Source: Elusimicrobia bacterium RIFOXYB2_FULL_49_7 (GTDB lineage: Bacteria; Fibrobacterota; OXYB2-FULL-49-7). Taken from it: a stretch of DNA of 8,407 nt. The notes under the pieces are model-generated. The model saw only the letters and a program-made list of their open reading frames with translations. It was not told the origin of the DNA and ran no database searches. The translations under genes were made by a program, and so were the position numbers. The stretch covers positions 1-8,407 of the forward strand of contig MGVN01000095.1 of the NCBI GenBank assembly GCA_001800515.1, read 5' to 3'. Shown here one piece after another: positions 5,973-8,407 of this stretch (within the stretch, counting starts at the first letter, position 1; each line of letters starts with the position of its first letter).

Positions 5973-6902
5973 ATGATTAATGTCCAAAACCTCAAAAAAA
6001 CCTACGGTTCCTTTACCGCTGTAGACGATATCTCCTTTGAAGTGAAAAAAGGGGAGATCGTCGGCTTTCTGGGACCGAATGGTGCGGGGAAAACAACCAC
6101 CATGAAGATCCTGACCTGCTTCATGGGCGCTACCGGCGGCAGTGCCAGTATCGCCGGGTTCGATGTGGAAAAGAATTCTTTTGAGGTCAGAAGCAAGGTG
6201 GGCTATCTGCCGGAAAGCGCACCGCTCTATTCGGAAATGAATGTGATCGGCTTTCTGAAGTTCATCGCTGAAATCCGAAACATCCAGGGCGACAAATTCA
6301 ACACCCGACTGGAAGAGGTAAGCGCGGTCTGCGGCCTGAAAAGCGTGATGAACCGCCCCATCGCCCAACTCTCCAAAGGATATCGCCAGCGCGTAGGACT
6401 GGCCCAGGCCATTTTTCACAACCCGGACGTCCTCATCCTCGACGAACCGACCAGCGGGCTCGATCCCAACCAAATCATCGAAATCCGTGAGCTCATCCGT
6501 AAACTGGGCCAGGAAAAAACGGTGATCCTCTCCACCCACATCCTGCCCGAAGTCGAAGCGGTCTGCTCGCGCGTCATTATTATTAATGAAGGACGCATCG
6601 TGGGCGCCGGCACATTGGAACAGCTCTCGGCCAATTCCCACGAAACCGTTGTCGCCAAAATCCGCGGCAATGAAGGTGCCATCCGTGAAAAACTCAAAGC
6701 CATGCCCGGGGTCAAAGAGGTCCTGCTCCGCGGTGCGGCCAACGAACTTTCCACCTATGAAATCCAACCGGATAGCGGACAAAAACTCAACGAAGCGGTC
6801 TTCAAGGTGGTGGCCGACAACGGCTGGAGCCTGGCGGAACTCCGCAGCGAAGGTGCCAGTCTGGAAAACGTCTTCACCAAGCTGACAAGGAGCGCACAAT
6901 GA
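5973..6902 (+). CDS. ABC transporter ATP-binding protein (GldA-like, ABC-2 class)
   Basis: This 309-residue ATPase has all nucleotide-binding motifs: Walker A GPNGAGKT (34-41), a Q-loop region read as VGYLPESAPLY (76-86), signature LSKGYRQ (133-139), Walker B VLILDEPT (153-160), D-loop SGLD (161-164) and switch His189 in STHILPEV. The Q-loop has Glu81 after YLP where many ABC proteins have Gln; as I recall, this is usual in the GldA-like group. Residues about 225-309 form the C-terminal extension typical of ATPases paired with ABC-2 permeases, ending LENVFTKLT. The ATG is preceded by AAGGGG with a 9-nt gap. An ATG at 5965 reads only three codons before a stop and is not used. The gene ends in an ATGA overlap with the permease gene. 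It should power the downstream permease on the cytoplasmic face. Its substrate is unknown. Confidence 0.92.
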   Translation: MINVQNLKKTYGSFTAVDDISFEVKKGEIVGFLGPNGAGKTTTMKILTCFMGATGGSASIAGFDVEKNSFEVRSKVGYLPESAPLYSEMNVIGFLKFIAEIRNIQGDKFNTRLEEVSAVCGLKSVMNRPIAQLSKGYRQRVGLAQAIFHNPDVLILDEPTSGLDPNQIIEIRELIRKLGQEKTVILSTHILPEVEAVCSRVIIINEGRIVGAGTLEQLSANSHETVVAKIRGNEGAIREKLKAMPGVKEVLLRGAANELSTYEIQPDSGQKLNEAVFKVVADNGWSLAELRSEGASLENVFTKLTRSAQ

Positions 6903-7615
6903 AACGGTTCAATGCCATTTTTAAGAAAGAATTCTTCGGCTACTTCAATTCACCCATCGCCTATGTCTATCTTTTCGTTTACATCGGCCTGACCAACTGG
7001 CTCTTTTTCAAGACCTTTTTTCTGGGCGGGCAAGCAAGCATGCGCAGCTACTTCGGCATACTGCCCATCCTTTTTCTGTTTTTCGTTCCCGCGGTCACCA
7101 TGCGGCTCTGGGCCGAAGAACGGAAAAGCGGCACCATTGAAATGCTTTTCACCCTGCCGGTCAAAATCATCGAAGTGGTGATGGGGAAATTCCTGGCCGC
7201 CTTCGCCTTCCTCTCGGTCTCCCTCTTTCTGTCGCTCTCGGTGCCCATCAGCGTAGCCATCGCCGGCGACCCGGAATGGGGCCCCATCCTGGGCGGCTAT
7301 CTCGGCGTCTTTCTCATGGGCGGCGCCTATCTCGCCATCGGCATGTTTGTTTCCAACCTCACGGAAAACCAGATCATCGCCTTCATCCTGGGCGTGGTCA
7401 TCACCTTCGGTTTTTATATCCTGGGCTCGCCTATCGTCACCTTTTCCCTGCCCAATTTCATCGTCCCTGCGGTCTCCTACCTGGGACTCGGCAACCATTA
7501 TGAGAGTATCGGCCGCGGCGTCATCGATTCCCGCGACATCGCCTACTATCTGAGTATGATGGGCGTTTTTCTCTTCCTCAACATCTATTCCATTGAAAAC
7601 CGGAAATGGAGATAA
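6899..7615 (+). CDS. ABC-2 type permease (GldF-like)
   Basis: This 238-residue membrane protein has about six hydrophobic segments (about 20-40, 51-69, 98-121, 133-152, 157-180, 216-233). After the second is the cytoplasmic coupling motif WAEERKSGTIEMLFTLPV (71-88), diagnostic of ABC-2 permeases of the GldF/NosY type. The late stretch LGLGNHYESIGRGVIDSRD (195-213) is the periplasmic motif typical of this group. Start and stop are tightly coupled to neighbours: ATGA overlap with the ATPase and a 2-nt gap to the next gene. In Flavobacterium, GldA, GldF and GldG are needed for gliding. In Desulfobacterota, similar clusters have no established role, so the gliding label should not be taken as function. 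It probably forms the membrane pore or export unit with the flanking proteins. Confidence 0.9.
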   Translation: MKRFNAIFKKEFFGYFNSPIAYVYLFVYIGLTNWLFFKTFFLGGQASMRSYFGILPILFLFFVPAVTMRLWAEERKSGTIEMLFTLPVKIIEVVMGKFLAAFAFLSVSLFLSLSVPISVAIAGDPEWGPILGGYLGVFLMGGAYLAIGMFVSNLTENQIIAFILGVVITFGFYILGSPIVTFSLPNFIVPAVSYLGLGNHYESIGRGVIDSRDIAYYLSMMGVFLFLNIYSIENRKWR

Positions 7616-7617
7616 CC

Positions 7618-8407
7618 ATGGACAAAAAGCAACTGACCAACCGGACTAATTTCGTCCTCTATATCCTTATCGTCATCGGCTTCGTGGCCGTGGCGAATTT
7701 TCTGCTTTCAAAATTCTTCGTTAGGGCCGACCTCACAGCGGCCAAGATGTACACCATCTCGGACGCCACCAAGAAAATCCTGCGCAACGTGGATGATATG
7801 GTCACCATCAAGGTGTTCATCTCCGAAAAGAACCTGCCGCCGCTCGCAGTCAACATGACCCGCACCATCAAGGATATGCTCTCCGAATATCAGGCTTACA
7901 GCCGCGGCAACGTACAGGTCGAATACTTTGACCCCACAGATGATCAGGAGGCCAAAAACGAGGCCCGTTCCTTGGGACTCCAGGAAGTGCCCATGCAGAT
8001 CATCCAGAAAGATAAGCAGGAAAACGTAATGTGCTTCATGGGATTGGCCCTGCTCTACGGCGACAAGAAGGAAAACATCCCGATCCTGAACAATGTCGGC
8101 AACCTGGAATACGACCTCACCAGCCGCATCCTGAAAGCAACCCGCAAGGAAGTCAAGAAAGTGGCCTTCTATTTCGGCAACGGACCGCACATGTTCATGC
8201 CGGAACAATACCAGCAACAGCAACAGCGCGGCCAGACGCCCAGTTACAACCAGCTTCGCGATGCGCTTCAGGAACAGTTCGAAGTGCGTGATGCGGGCAA
8301 CCTGGCCCAGGGCGCCAAGGTCTCCGAAGAGGTGACCACTCTGGTCATCGCCGGTCCCCGCTCCTTAAACGACCGGGAAAAATTCGAAATCGATCAGTTT
8401 CTCATGC
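7618..8407 (+). CDS. GldG-family ABC auxiliary protein (ABC_transp_aux), N-terminal part, cut by right edge
   Basis: The frame is open from ATG 7618 to the window end: 263 codons plus one base, with no stop, and it has the GGAG-like site AAATGGAGAT just upstream. Residues about 12-32 are a membrane anchor. The following segment RADLTAAKMYTISDATKKIL (36-55), then MVTIKVFISEKNLPP (61-75) and MLSEYQAYSRGNVQVEYFDP (split around 87-106), is the conserved start of GldG-type auxiliary proteins, whose large domain sits outside the membrane and is related in fold to eukaryotic IFT52. Full-length members are usually about 500 residues, so roughly half is visible, and the C-terminal membrane helix lies beyond the window. 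A Gln-rich patch, YQQQQQRGQ (198-206), lies on a (CAACAG)-like repeat and is probably a variable loop. It likely completes the ABC complex with the two preceding genes. Confidence 0.88.
   Translation, partial: MDKKQLTNRTNFVLYILIVIGFVAVANFLLSKFFVRADLTAAKMYTISDATKKILRNVDDMVTIKVFISEKNLPPLAVNMTRTIKDMLSEYQAYSRGNVQVEYFDPTDDQEAKNEARSLGLQEVPMQIIQKDKQENVMCFMGLALLYGDKKENIPILNNVGNLEYDLTSRILKATRKEVKKVAFYFGNGPHMFMPEQYQQQQQRGQTPSYNQLRDALQEQFEVRDAGNLAQGAKVSEEVTTLVIAGPRSLNDREKFEIDQFLM
8212..8226 (+). repeat. Short CAG/CAA repeat coding for a polyglutamine patch
   Basis: CAGCAACAGCAACAG encodes five consecutive Gln inside the GldG-like gene. It is a small simple-sequence tract that could vary in length between strains without shifting the frame when whole codons change. 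Confidence 0.5.

Noticed and set aside
5946..6899. Long minus-strand open frame of 317 codons
   Set aside because: It is antisense to the ABC ATPase across its whole length, has a biased composition typical of a shadow frame and shows no recognisable domain, while the plus strand has every ABC motif.
6950..8223. Minus-strand open frames at 6950-7498 and 7708-8223
   Set aside because: They mirror the ABC-2 permease and the GldG-like gene, which have clear family motifs and operon spacing on the plus strand.

Overview
The window looks like chromosomal DNA from an anaerobic bacterium of the Desulfobacterota (former Deltaproteobacteria, sulfate-reducer type), with medium G+C. This is inferred from gene content, not from a database search: a class III tetrahaem cytochrome c3 directly upstream of an rnfC-like gene, a TatT/TatP/fused-permease TRAP transporter, a free-standing CBM48 protein, and a GldA/GldF/GldG-type ABC cluster outside the Bacteroidetes. 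No tRNA, rRNA, CRISPR array, insertion sequence or phage gene was seen.

Layout. (1) 1-1321, minus strand: a membrane-anchored tetrahaem c3-type cytochrome, followed after 11 nt by a GTG-initiated rnfC-like gene that runs off the left edge with 310 codons visible. Together they look like the start of an Rnf operon, the ferredoxin-linked ion-pumping membrane complex. The RnfC here has the barrel-sandwich, SLBB-like and start-of-FeS regions but lacks the glycine-rich flavin/NADH loop. (2) 1322-1432: a divergent promoter region. (3) 1433-5502, plus strand: four tightly packed genes, CBM48 protein, TatT-like lipoprotein, TatP/DctP-like binding protein and a fused DctQ-DctM permease starting at TTG. 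This is a complete TRAP uptake system of the TPR-associated type. Its binding protein has Cys where the family has its carboxylate-binding Arg. (4) 5503-5972: no intact gene. It holds a decayed histidine-kinase remnant and a good sigma70-type promoter. (5) 5973-8407, plus strand: ABC ATPase, ABC-2 permease and a GldG-family auxiliary protein cut by the right edge, with start/stop overlaps or 2-nt gaps.

How they work together. The left unit would pass electrons between periplasmic cytochromes and the Rnf membrane complex. The middle unit imports an unknown, possibly hydrophobic or non-carboxylate, solute using an ion gradient. The right unit is an ABC export or envelope system of unknown substrate. 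The three units appear separately transcribed. The most unusual points are the RnfC without its flavin/NADH loop beside a c3 cytochrome, the Arg-to-Cys change in the TRAP binding protein, and the multiply deleted kinase fossil.
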